NCBI GenBank assembly: GCA_030066475.1
Contig: JASJBO010000095.1
Span: forward strand, 1 to 29,864
DNA length: 29,864 nucleotides
Direction of reading: 5' to 3'
DNA from: Myxococcota bacterium
Lineage (GTDB): Bacteria > Myxococcota_A > UBA9160 > PR03
Positions within the stretch are counted from its first letter, which is position 1, and each line of letters opens with the position of its first letter. The notes below the pieces were generated by a model, which saw only the letters and a list, made by a program, of their open reading frames with translations, was not told the origin of the DNA and did no database searches. A program made the position numbers and the translations under genes. This document shows positions 22,893 through 29,864 of this stretch, piece by piece.

Positions 22893-25838
22893 TCAGGGAT
22901 CATCCGAGCGCGGCGGGAGGAAGTCCTCCGTCCGCTCGGTGAACCAGTCGATCGCGTGAGGATCGAACGGCACGACGTCGAAGTCGGCCGTCAGCCACTT
23001 CGCGAGCCGGTCGGCGTAGTGGGGGCTGTCCGCGTCCCCCGAGGCGCCACCGGCCAGGCTCGAGAGGGCGAGCACCCCGTCGCGCCACGCATCCGGGTGG
23101 CCGGGCGCCAGCACCCAGCGGTAGACCGAGCCGATCGTCACCTCGAAGCCGTTGGCGCCCGAGGCCGCCGCGTCCGGCGTGCCGCGGTTCAGCGTCTGGA
23201 AGGCGCCGTCGCGCGGGATCCCGGGCAGCTGCGGCGACAGGTTCGCGAAGCCGCCTGCGGGCGGGACGGAGCGCGTCGGTGACGCGGGATGCCGGAGCGT
23301 GACGCGCGAGAGCTTGCCCCAGCGGTAGTCGTCCTGGTCTTCCGAGCGGGCGAAGGCCGCGGCGTAGGTGTCCGAGGCCAGCGCATCGAGCGTCGCCTGC
23401 AGAGCGCGCAGCAGCGCGGCGTCGCGGCGGTCGTCGGCGCCCAGCGCGACGGGCTCGGGGAAGAAGTCGATCCCCGAAGCGCCCACGCCCGTGTACGGGT
23501 CCCGGGACAGCAGGTGGTGCAGGGCCTTCAGGTTGCGCTTGTCGAAGATGTCCCGGAAGCCGAAGCTGGTCAGGCCCGTGTTCGCCAGGCCGAAGTCGGC
23601 CAGCCGCGCCACGATCACGTCCTCGACCACCTGCGCCCGCCAGACGTTGTAGAGGGTCGCCGCGACGCTGCTCGCGATCTCCTCCGCGGAGACCTCTTCG
23701 TCCGGGTGGTTCTCGCCGTCGACGTCACTCGCGTCGTAGCCCTCGGGAATCCCGGTCGGAGCCGTGTAGTCCCAGGCCGCGAGGCGTCCGATCGCCTCCT
23801 CGAGGCGCGGGTCGGTGGCGAGATCGGCGAGCGCTGCGGGAGCCCCGGCCCGGACGGCCCGGTCCCACGCCTCGAGCAGGTGCGGCACGAGCAGCTCGGC
23901 ATCGAGCTGGCGCACGTCGCCGTGAAAGCGCGCCATGTCGTCGAAGGAGACCGTCTCGCCGGCGGCGAGGCGCGCCTCGATCAGCTGCGTCGCGCGCCCC
24001 GCGCGCAGGTGCGAGGCGACCCGGTGCGCGAAGCCGAGGTAGTAGATCGCGTCCGGATTCGAGCGACGGCGCTGGTTCAGGGCGTCGTTGTCGTACTCCA
24101 GGCCGGTGGGCTCGTTGTTGGTGTTCACCACGAACCCGCTGGGCGGGTTCACGAGCTGCGGCATCTCCTCGAAGGGCAGCACTGCAAAGGGGATCGTCTG
24201 CCCCTGCGATCGATCCGGATCCCCGATCCAGTTGCTCGGCCCGGAGCCGTCGCGGATGAAGGCGGGCCCCTCGCCCTCGACGCGGCCTGCCTCGAGGTCG
24301 GCGCGCAGCGGGATCTCGCGAGTCGCGAAGTAGGCGAGCTGCCCCTCGCTGTCGGCGACGACGTAGTGGGAGGCCGTCCCGGCGAAGAGCCGGAGGGCCT
24401 CGCGGAAGTCGTCGACGTCTCGCGCCTGGAGCACCGCGAGCGCGCCGCGCAGGTCCCGCGTGGCGTGGAAGCCCGTCCACTGGAGCGTGAGCGCCGTGGT
24501 CTCCCCGGGTCCGGTGACGGTGTCGTCCAGGAAGGTCGGGTCGCCCACGTCGAGGATCGGGCCGAAGCTGCGGAAGGGAACGGTGAGCACGTGGGCTGCC
24601 GCGGGAGCGGACGCGCGGATCCCGAGGGTGAAGTCCACGTGGTTGTCCGGGATCCCGTCGCCGGCCAGGTTGGCGAGGTAGGTCTCGTCGCGCTCCTCGA
24701 CCGGGTGCAGGGCGCCCTCCGACAGCAGGCACAGGCGCACCGGCTGCCCCTCGCCGTCGCGGCAGTCGGGGTCGTCGCGGACGAGCCGGTCCGAGAACAG
24801 GTCGTAGACGTCGAAGTAGGAGCCGGTGGCGCCCCAGGCGAGGTGGTCGCTCAGCCCGATCAGGAAGTAGGCCGCCAGTCCGGGTGCCGAGATGCCGTTC
24901 ACGTTCACGTCGCCGAAGAGGGGGTCGCCTTCGACCGTGAGGTGCATCTCGTAGCCCGGGGCCGGCACCGTCAGGGTGAGGTCGTTGAGCGGTGCCAGCA
25001 TGGGGACCCCGGCCGCGCTCTCGCTGCCGGCCACCGCCCACCAGCTGCTGCCGGCGTCGGCCGCGAGTCGCGTGGGCCACGGCGGGAGATCGGCGCTCGT
25101 CATCCGGAACGGCACGGGCACGGGCGGCTGCGGCGCGCCCGTGTCCGGCGCCACGCCTTCGAGGAAGGCGGCCTCGCCGCCGCCGTCGGGCACGGTGGCG
25201 ACCGGCACCATCGGCGCGATCCGCGCCACGTCCTCGAAGTAGAGCGCCCGGCCGTCGAAGCCGTGCTCGCGTCCGGCCTCCACGAAGCGCGCCAGATCGG
25301 TGGTCTCGCCGATCTCGAACAGGCGGTTGTCGAACAGCAGCATGAAGAGCTTCGCGAACAGGAACGAGTCGACGATCGTCCACGGCTCGGCGCGCGTCAG
25401 CTCCAGCTCGGCGTACTCGGGCGGCAGCGGGTTGGTCTCGAGCCAGGCGTTGACGCCCTCGACGTAGGCCTCGAGCACGGGCCGCTCGGTGTCGGAGAGC
25501 GCGGCCTCTTCGCGCTCGGCGGCGCCGCGCAGGCCGAGCAGTCGCAGCCGCGCGTCCTCGATCACGCCGTTGAGCCCGCCGAAGAGCTCCGCCAGCGTGC
25601 CGTCCGCCGTGCGGCGCAGCACGTCCATCTGGAAGAAGCGGTCGCGGGCGTGCAGGTAGCCCTGGACGCGCATGGCGTCGACCAGCGAGCTCGCCTCGAC
25701 GTGCGGCACGCCCCGCGCGTCGGTCTGCACTCGAACCGGCGCCTCGAGCCCCTCGAGCTCGACGCGACCGAAGCAATTCGTCAGGCCCGCTGCCGCCAGG
25801 CACGCCACCGCCAAGACTGCTGCCGTGATCCACCGCAT
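22893..25838 (-). CDS. Penicillin acylase family Ntn hydrolase
   Basis: Exported amidase of 981 residues; the ATG at 25838 has AAGGAGGG eight bases upstream. These enzymes are made as one chain and cut themselves so that a Ser becomes the N-terminal nucleophile of the beta subunit. Here the site is AADAG-SSWWAVAG, giving Ser264 as nucleophile and a beta part of about 718 residues, longer than the classical subunit. NPPSGFVVNTNNEPTG is the usual family signature. The residue after the Ser is Ser rather than the common Asn. The N-terminus (MRWITAAVLAVACLAAAGLTNC) is a signal peptide; LTNC could be a poor lipobox. Likely substrates are N-acyl amides such as acyl-homoserine lactones, but this is not shown. 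A perfect sigma-54 promoter lies just upstream. Confidence 0.92.
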   Translation of the reverse strand: MRWITAAVLAVACLAAAGLTNCFGRVELEGLEAPVRVQTDARGVPHVEASSLVDAMRVQGYLHARDRFFQMDVLRRTADGTLAELFGGLNGVIEDARLRLLGLRGAAEREEAALSDTERPVLEAYVEGVNAWLETNPLPPEYAELELTRAEPWTIVDSFLFAKLFMLLFDNRLFEIGETTDLARFVEAGREHGFDGRALYFEDVARIAPMVPVATVPDGGGEAAFLEGVAPDTGAPQPPVPVPFRMTSADLPPWPTRLAADAGSSWWAVAGSESAAGVPMLAPLNDLTLTVPAPGYEMHLTVEGDPLFGDVNVNGISAPGLAAYFLIGLSDHLAWGATGSYFDVYDLFSDRLVRDDPDCRDGEGQPVRLCLLSEGALHPVEERDETYLANLAGDGIPDNHVDFTLGIRASAPAAAHVLTVPFRSFGPILDVGDPTFLDDTVTGPGETTALTLQWTGFHATRDLRGALAVLQARDVDDFREALRLFAGTASHYVVADSEGQLAYFATREIPLRADLEAGRVEGEGPAFIRDGSGPSNWIGDPDRSQGQTIPFAVLPFEEMPQLVNPPSGFVVNTNNEPTGLEYDNDALNQRRRSNPDAIYYLGFAHRVASHLRAGRATQLIEARLAAGETVSFDDMARFHGDVRQLDAELLVPHLLEAWDRAVRAGAPAALADLATDPRLEEAIGRLAAWDYTAPTGIPEGYDASDVDGENHPDEEVSAEEIASSVAATLYNVWRAQVVEDVIVARLADFGLANTGLTSFGFRDIFDKRNLKALHHLLSRDPYTGVGASGIDFFPEPVALGADDRRDAALLRALQATLDALASDTYAAAFARSEDQDDYRWGKLSRVTLRHPASPTRSVPPAGGFANLSPQLPGIPRDGAFQTLNRGTPDAAASGANGFEVTIGSVYRWVLAPGHPDAWRDGVLALSSLAGGASGDADSPHYADRLAKWLTADFDVVPFDPHAIDWFTERTEDFLPPRSDDP

Positions 25839-25875
25839 CCAGGAGCCCTCCTTGCGCTTCCGTGTGCGGCGGTAA

Positions 25876-25892
25876 AGCAAGCGACGTGCCAG
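25876..25892 (-). promoter_or_regulatory. Sigma-54 (-24/-12) promoter of the penicillin acylase gene
   Basis: On the minus strand CTGGCACGTCGCTTGCT matches the consensus YTGGCACG-N4-TTGCW at every defined position. The predicted start near 25865 gives a leader of about 27 nt that contains AAGGAGGG. Transcription should need an AAA+ enhancer-binding protein. Confidence 0.8.
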
Positions 25893-25899
25893 CGTGCGC

Positions 25900-25915
25900 T
25901 CGATGTCTCGATGTC
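25900..25915. repeat. Tandem 8-mer TCGATGTC x2
   Basis: Two perfect head-to-tail copies of TCGATGTC, 7 nt upstream of the -24 element of the penicillin acylase promoter. Confidence 0.6.
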
Positions 25916-25942
25916 GCCTCGTTGGCGGATCTCGCGCGCGTG

Positions 25943-25960
25943 GTGTCGTGCGGTCGACAC
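25943..25960. promoter_or_regulatory. Inverted repeat, candidate upstream activator site
   Basis: GTGTCG-TGCGGT-CGACAC has perfect 6-bp arms with a 6-nt spacer, about 80-95 nt upstream of the predicted transcription start of the penicillin acylase gene. The position suits a sigma-54 activator; the arms are short, so chance is possible. The rest of the 290-nt gap 25839-26128 shows no gene. Confidence 0.3.
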
Positions 25961-26128
25961 GCGAGCGCGTCACCCAGCCGACAAGCGTTCGATTCGCACG
26001 GCGACGCATCGCCCCAAGGCCTTGGCAATCGGTCTCACCGGGCGACCTGCCCCGCGCCGTGGGCGAGCGAGCTTCCGTTCGCCGCCGGGTCGGGAGCCTG
26101 CCGCGGACGGGCTGATTGCGCCGCTGCG

Positions 26129-28033
26129 CTACTGCGACGGGCTCGTGTACGTGTACCGGATCCGGGCGTTCTTGAAGAGCACGCGCTGGTCGGACTGGAC
26201 CGAGCCGGGCAGCCGCAGCCCCAGGTAGTAGACGTAGAACCGATTGTCGATGACTGGAGCCGTGATCGACTCCGAGAAGCTCAGGTTGGTCGCCGTGGAG
26301 TCCCAACGCGAGGTCATCTCCGCCATGTCGACTCCGTCCCCGGTATTGATCCTGCGCCGACCGAGCCAGAGCGTTGCGTTGTCGGGCGAGTCGTCGGCCC
26401 AGTAGCAGCTGACGCGATCGACGACGGCGCCATCCGGAAGGTGCACGCCGGCATAGAAGAAGACCTCGTCGGCGAAGGTGTAGAGCTGGCGGCTGGATCG
26501 ACGGTAGTCGGCCAGGCTGCTCTCGGGATTGAACTCCAGCGCCCCGACCGTGTAGTAGCCGGTCCTCTCCGGCCAGGAGATCTCTCCCTCGACGTGCAGG
26601 TCGCCCGCCACGTCGAGCTCGGCGCTGGGCTCGGTGGTGCCGATGCCGACGTGCCCGTCCTCGCGGACCAGCAGCAGCGAGGTGTCGCCGGCGACGAAGT
26701 GCGCGACCTTGGCGTTGTTGCCGACGTGATCCCCCGCCTCGACCAGCAGGCCGTCGCCGCCGTCCGCCATGTTCTCGATGCCGACCGCGTAGCCGGCCCC
26801 CTGGATGCGCCAGTTGAGTCCCGAGGGCTCGGTGGACGACGCCCCGTCCGAGGCCAGCGTCGACGAGTTGCTCAGGTGGGAGGCCGGGGCGCCGGTGCCG
26901 ATGCCCACGCGGCCGCGCTGCTCCACCACCAGCCGGGCGGGCCAGGTGGTGCCGGTGTCCTCGCTGGTGGTGATGGCGAAGACGTTCGCCGCGCCCCCGC
27001 CGTCGGCGAACAGGACCATCTGCCGGTTGCTGCCCCCCTGGCTTCCGATCGCGAGGCCGCCACTGCTGACGTGCTGCTCCCAGCCCAGCCCCAGGGCCGG
27101 ATCGAGATCGAAGAGCTGGTAGGCGTTCCGGTAGCCCTCTGCATTGAGCGCCCCGGTGATCACCGCATTCCCCGCGACCTCGAGCTTCTCGGAGGGGCTC
27201 GTCGTGCCGACGCCGACGTTGCCCGCGCCGTCCACGTAGAGCGCGTCGCCCGGGCTGCCGTCGGCCGCGTCCAGGCTGTGGTGGGCGTGGCCGCTCGCGG
27301 CGAAGGCGGAGGCGTGCTGGCCGTCCACCGTGTCGGCGTTCCCTGCCGCGGCGGCAAAGGCGACGGTGATGTCGTCGGGAATCTGCGCATCCGAGGCCGT
27401 TCCCACCAGCTGGGTGAACGGGTGCCCGTGGGCCGCTTCGGCGAACTCCGCGGCGCCGAAGCCCTCCAGGCTGTCGGCCTCGCCGGCCCGGATCGCGAAC
27501 GAGGCGACCTCGGCCGTGTCCGCGGCTTGGATCGTGATGTCGTCGGGGACCTGGGCGTCCCCCGCGGCGCCCGACAGCTCGCTGAAGTGGTGCGCGTGTC
27601 CCTGCGTGGCGAACTCGGCGGCCGTCGCCCCGCCCAGGCGGTCCGCGTCGCCCGCCCGCAACGCGTAGGGCGTGCTGGTGAGCTCGGTCCGCGGGAACAG
27701 GGTCTCCCCAGCCACCCGCACCTCGAGCCACAGGCTGCCGGTGGCGAAGAGCAGCGGGTCGAGGGCGACGATCGAGCCGAGCGACACGCCGTACACGCCC
27801 GCCTGGACGTCGACCACCTGGGTCTCCTCCCAGAGCGGCGCGCCGTCGAGTGGCGTGTCGTACAGGGCAAAGACCATGGAGAGCGCGGGGTCCGTCACCG
27901 CAACCCCGTCGCCGTCCAGCAGGAACCCCTGGTGGTCGACCCGATTCGGCACGTCCCCCCAGCCTGTCGGCGGGCCGACGATCCCCAGTGCTGCCACGAT
28001 CACCACACCTGTCTGCCAGCGACTCGTTCCCAC
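26129..28033 (-). CDS. Secreted tail-fibre-like protein
   Basis: Exported protein of 634 residues. The GTG at 28033 has GGGAGAG at about 5-nt spacing and gives a short signal peptide (TGVVIVAALGIVG, then a cut near GWGD). The N-terminal part (about 22-120) follows the pattern PNRVDHQGFLLDGDG...LWEETQ, then RTELTSTPYALRAGDAD, seen at the start of many fibre-like secreted proteins. The middle has two copies of a GHAHHFSELSGAAGDAQVPDD-like block, and three VGIGTT-type motifs (about 271, 371, 458) such as VGVGTTSPSEKLEVAG, typical of trimeric phage tail fibres and S74-type proteins. No peptidase S74 chaperone domain is present at the C-terminus. A trimeric surface fibre is likely (inference). A sigma-54-like promoter precedes it. 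Confidence 0.8.
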   Translation of the reverse strand: MGTSRWQTGVVIVAALGIVGPPTGWGDVPNRVDHQGFLLDGDGVAVTDPALSMVFALYDTPLDGAPLWEETQVVDVQAGVYGVSLGSIVALDPLLFATGSLWLEVRVAGETLFPRTELTSTPYALRAGDADRLGGATAAEFATQGHAHHFSELSGAAGDAQVPDDITIQAADTAEVASFAIRAGEADSLEGFGAAEFAEAAHGHPFTQLVGTASDAQIPDDITVAFAAAAGNADTVDGQHASAFAASGHAHHSLDAADGSPGDALYVDGAGNVGVGTTSPSEKLEVAGNAVITGALNAEGYRNAYQLFDLDPALGLGWEQHVSSGGLAIGSQGGSNRQMVLFADGGGAANVFAITTSEDTGTTWPARLVVEQRGRVGIGTGAPASHLSNSSTLASDGASSTEPSGLNWRIQGAGYAVGIENMADGGDGLLVEAGDHVGNNAKVAHFVAGDTSLLLVREDGHVGIGTTEPSAELDVAGDLHVEGEISWPERTGYYTVGALEFNPESSLADYRRSSRQLYTFADEVFFYAGVHLPDGAVVDRVSCYWADDSPDNATLWLGRRRINTGDGVDMAEMTSRWDSTATNLSFSESITAPVIDNRFYVYYLGLRLPGSVQSDQRVLFKNARIRYTYTSPSQ

Positions 28034-28074
28034 GTCAGCTCTCCCTGTCTCCGTTCCCCCGACCGAGATCGGAG

Positions 28075-28090
28075 AGCAAAGGACGTGCCG
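28075..28090 (-). promoter_or_regulatory. Sigma-54 (-24/-12) promoter of the fibre-like gene
   Basis: On the minus strand CGGCACG-TCCT-TTGCT has one mismatch to TGGCACG-N4-TTGCW and keeps GG and GC at correct spacing. The start would be near 28064, about 31 nt before the GTG at 28033, much like the layout of the penicillin acylase gene. Confidence 0.65.
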
Positions 28091-28233
28091 CACCGCGCGC
28101 GCGATTCGAACGGCGCGATCCGCGTGGGCGACGCGGTGCCTCAGGCCAAGCCGGGGGTGGGTCGTCGCGTCTCAAGGGCACGCAGCGGTCGTCCAGCTCG
28201 GATCCCCCGCGTCGACCCCGGGCAGCCCTCCGA

Positions 28234-29864
28234 TCAGGGCGTCGGGCAGGGAATCGTGCCCGCGCAGTCCAGGCCTGAGGGCCCCGGTGGTCCGCCGAAG
28301 AGCTGCCGGAGCACGTTGAAGTCCGGAATCCCGATCGCGCCGTCGCCGTTGTGGTCCAGGAGCGGGTCGAAGCCGGGGTCGTCGATCGTCCTTCCGAACC
28401 GCTCCCGGAAGTAGCTGAAGTCCGGGATGCCGACGGCGCCGTCGTTGTTGTAGTCCGGATCGCAAGCGCTTCCGAATCCGTCTGCGTCGGTGTCCCTCTG
28501 ATCGGGGTTCGCGACCTGGATGCAGTTGTCACTCGGGTCCGCCACCCCGTCCTGGTCTGCGTCCGGCAGCTCGAGGGTGACGGTCGCGATGTTGGAGAGT
28601 TCGCTCTCCCCGCCGTTGCAGATGCTCCGGATGGCGTAGCCATAGGTCCGACCGGGCAACACGTTCGCGTCGAGGAAGGTCGTCTCCGGCGGCATCACGA
28701 CGGACAGCAGCAGCTCCGACCCGTCCTCGCGGCGGAACAGCGTGTAGCTGTCGGCGCCCACGTCGCTCCAGGTCAGCCGGACGCCCGCCTCCTCCTCGAC
28801 GGCCGCGAGATCCCACACGACCCGGTCGCAGATCGGCGTCTCGACGACCTGCACGGTCCGCTGCATCGTCTCTGCGGCATTGCCGACCGGGTCGCTGGCG
28901 TCATAGGTCAAGGTGTAGTCGCCGCAGATGGCGGGATCGACGACGTCCCCGCCGATCGCGACCGCGACGTCGCCGGCGCACGCATCGAATGCCGTGGCGC
29001 CGGGCTCGACCCAGGCGTCGATGCCACAGCGCAGTCGGACGGTCGAGGGTCCCTCGAGCTGGATCACCGGTGGTGTGGCGTCCCCGACGGAGACCATCGC
29101 GCTGCCGGAGTCGGTCCCGCCCCGGCCGTCGTCTACGGTCAAGGTGACGGTGTGCGTGCCCACCGGCAGGGTCACCTCGAGCTGGACTTCCGAGCCGAGG
29201 ATCGTCCCGGCGTTGTCCTCCCACGCGTAGCTCAGCGCATCCCCGTCGGGATCCGAGGAAGCCGTGGCATCGAGGGTCACCCGGGCTCCCACGCCGTCCT
29301 CGCAGTCGGGGAACTCCTCGGAGACGCGCGGTACGGCAGTCGGTGGATGGTTCCCCGGTGTCAGGCGGACGATCACCGCAACCGGCTCGCCCTGCGACGG
29401 CACGTCCGCGCCGAACAGCCGCACGGTCCACGCGCCCGGCTCGGGATCGGCGATCGTGTAGTACTCGTGAGTCGGGGTGAGCTCGTGGGTCACGTCGGGA
29501 TCGGTCGTCGTGCGGTCGATGACACGCCCCGTGGGTGAGACCAGGCTCAGCGCGACGTCGCTCCCCGGGATGAAGCGGGAGACCGTCACGCTGCCCGTGC
29601 CCGGCGGAACGTCTACCTCGCCCTCCGTACTCTCGCCGGGGAGGATCTGAGCCGGCAGCTCCGCCGGCGTCCGACACTCCATCGGCGGACAGACATCGCC
29701 GCGAATCCCCCGCTCTCCGGCTCGATCGGGCTCCTCGGCGGGTCCCCCGTCGCCGCCCGGTCCGATCACCGATTCGGGGGGCAGCGACGCTTCGCAGTAG
29801 TCGAGGTCGCTCTGGAGGTCCTCGAAGACGTCGGCCGAGGCGAAGACGATCGGCTCCGACCCGG
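28234..29864 (-). CDS. C-terminal part of secreted PKD/Ig/FnIII protein with TSP3/dockerin-like tail
   Basis: The last 542 residues of a larger protein whose start lies beyond the window; the frame stays open and protein-like to the edge. Visible order: a beta-sandwich region (RFIPGSDVALSLVSPTGRVIDR, later DPEPGAWTVRLFGADVP); a PKD domain (TLDATASSDPDGDALSYAWE ... HTVTLTVDDGRGG); a DUF5011/HYR-like Ig domain (TPPVIQLEGPSTVRLRCG); a fibronectin III domain (VRLTWSDVGADSYTLFRRED ... GYAIRSICNGGESE); then the TSP3 segment DADQDGVADPSDNC and two dockerin-like loops DYNNDGAVGIPDFS and DHNGDGAIGIPDFN, ending PGPSGLDCAGTIPCPTP. This is a modular extracellular protein; any enzymatic part would be in the missing N-terminal region. 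It ends 200 nt upstream of the fibre-like gene on the same strand. Confidence 0.85.
   Translation of the reverse strand, partial: GSEPIVFASADVFEDLQSDLDYCEASLPPESVIGPGGDGGPAEEPDRAGERGIRGDVCPPMECRTPAELPAQILPGESTEGEVDVPPGTGSVTVSRFIPGSDVALSLVSPTGRVIDRTTTDPDVTHELTPTHEYYTIADPEPGAWTVRLFGADVPSQGEPVAVIVRLTPGNHPPTAVPRVSEEFPDCEDGVGARVTLDATASSDPDGDALSYAWEDNAGTILGSEVQLEVTLPVGTHTVTLTVDDGRGGTDSGSAMVSVGDATPPVIQLEGPSTVRLRCGIDAWVEPGATAFDACAGDVAVAIGGDVVDPAICGDYTLTYDASDPVGNAAETMQRTVQVVETPICDRVVWDLAAVEEEAGVRLTWSDVGADSYTLFRREDGSELLLSVVMPPETTFLDANVLPGRTYGYAIRSICNGGESELSNIATVTLELPDADQDGVADPSDNCIQVANPDQRDTDADGFGSACDPDYNNDGAVGIPDFSYFRERFGRTIDDPGFDPLLDHNGDGAIGIPDFNVLRQLFGGPPGPSGLDCAGTIPCPTP

Noticed and set aside
25839..27731. 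Upstream in-frame extension of the penicillin acylase
   Set aside because: The frame stays open through the fibre-like gene, but the ATG at 25838 has a strong ribosome site, a signal peptide follows and a sigma-54 promoter precedes it.
23289..28414. Long plus-strand open frames opposite the penicillin acylase and fibre-like genes
   Set aside because: Antisense shadows of recognised genes with Arg/Val/Gly-biased composition.
1..29864. CRISPR arrays, tRNA, rRNA, insertion sequences
   Set aside because: I looked for regularly spaced direct repeats, cloverleaf-like segments with a GGTTCGA-type loop, and transposase motifs on both strands and saw none that hold up.

Overview
High-GC bacterial chromosome segment, densely packed and in a Gram-negative style: apolipoprotein N-acyltransferase, lipoproteins, a PEP-CTERM protein and sigma-54 promoters. 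The protein style (thrombospondin type 3 and dockerin-like calcium modules, MopE-like motifs, HAF repeats, an orphan PATAN/DUF4388 protein, a crotonase) suggests a deltaproteobacterial or myxococcotal relative. That placement is inference; no rRNA, tRNA or other phylogenetic marker is present.

Layout. 1-5.1 kb holds signalling genes: a partial pseudo-receiver protein, a PDZ/7TM/GAF histidine kinase, a divergent response regulator, and a pseudo-receiver EAL phosphodiesterase. 5.2-9.2 kb (plus strand) holds lnt, a PEP-CTERM protein, then a crotonase overlapping a DUF922-like zinc-peptidase lipoprotein. 9.2-13.9 kb (minus) holds a two-gene ABC exporter and a small secreted surface-repeat protein. 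14.0-22.4 kb (plus) holds an APC permease, a secreted alpha/beta hydrolase, a DUF4388+TPR protein and a 1064-residue HAF-repeat protein. 22.4-29.9 kb (minus) holds an NTF2-like protein, a penicillin acylase, a tail-fibre-like secreted protein and the C-terminal part of a large PKD/Ig/FnIII protein.

Two patterns stand out. First, three otherwise unrelated secreted proteins (hydrolase, HAF protein, PKD protein) end in the same module of about 105 residues: a TSP3 segment, two dockerin-like EF-hand loops and a PGPSGL tail, followed in two of them by a two-cysteine end. This looks like a shared surface-attachment or sorting signal. Second, sigma-54 (-24/-12) promoter sequences lie at the right distance upstream of the penicillin acylase (perfect consensus), the fibre-like protein (one mismatch) and the HAF protein (two mismatches). 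Part of this cell-surface and extracellular set therefore appears to be under common sigma-54 control. In addition, a 51-nt element occurs as two near-identical inverted copies flanking the EAL/lnt pair, like a REP-type intergenic repeat.

There is no gene-free stretch longer than 300 bases. The largest gaps (25839-26128, 13082-13298, 28034-28233) hold promoter elements or nothing I can identify. I found no tRNA, rRNA, CRISPR array or transposase.
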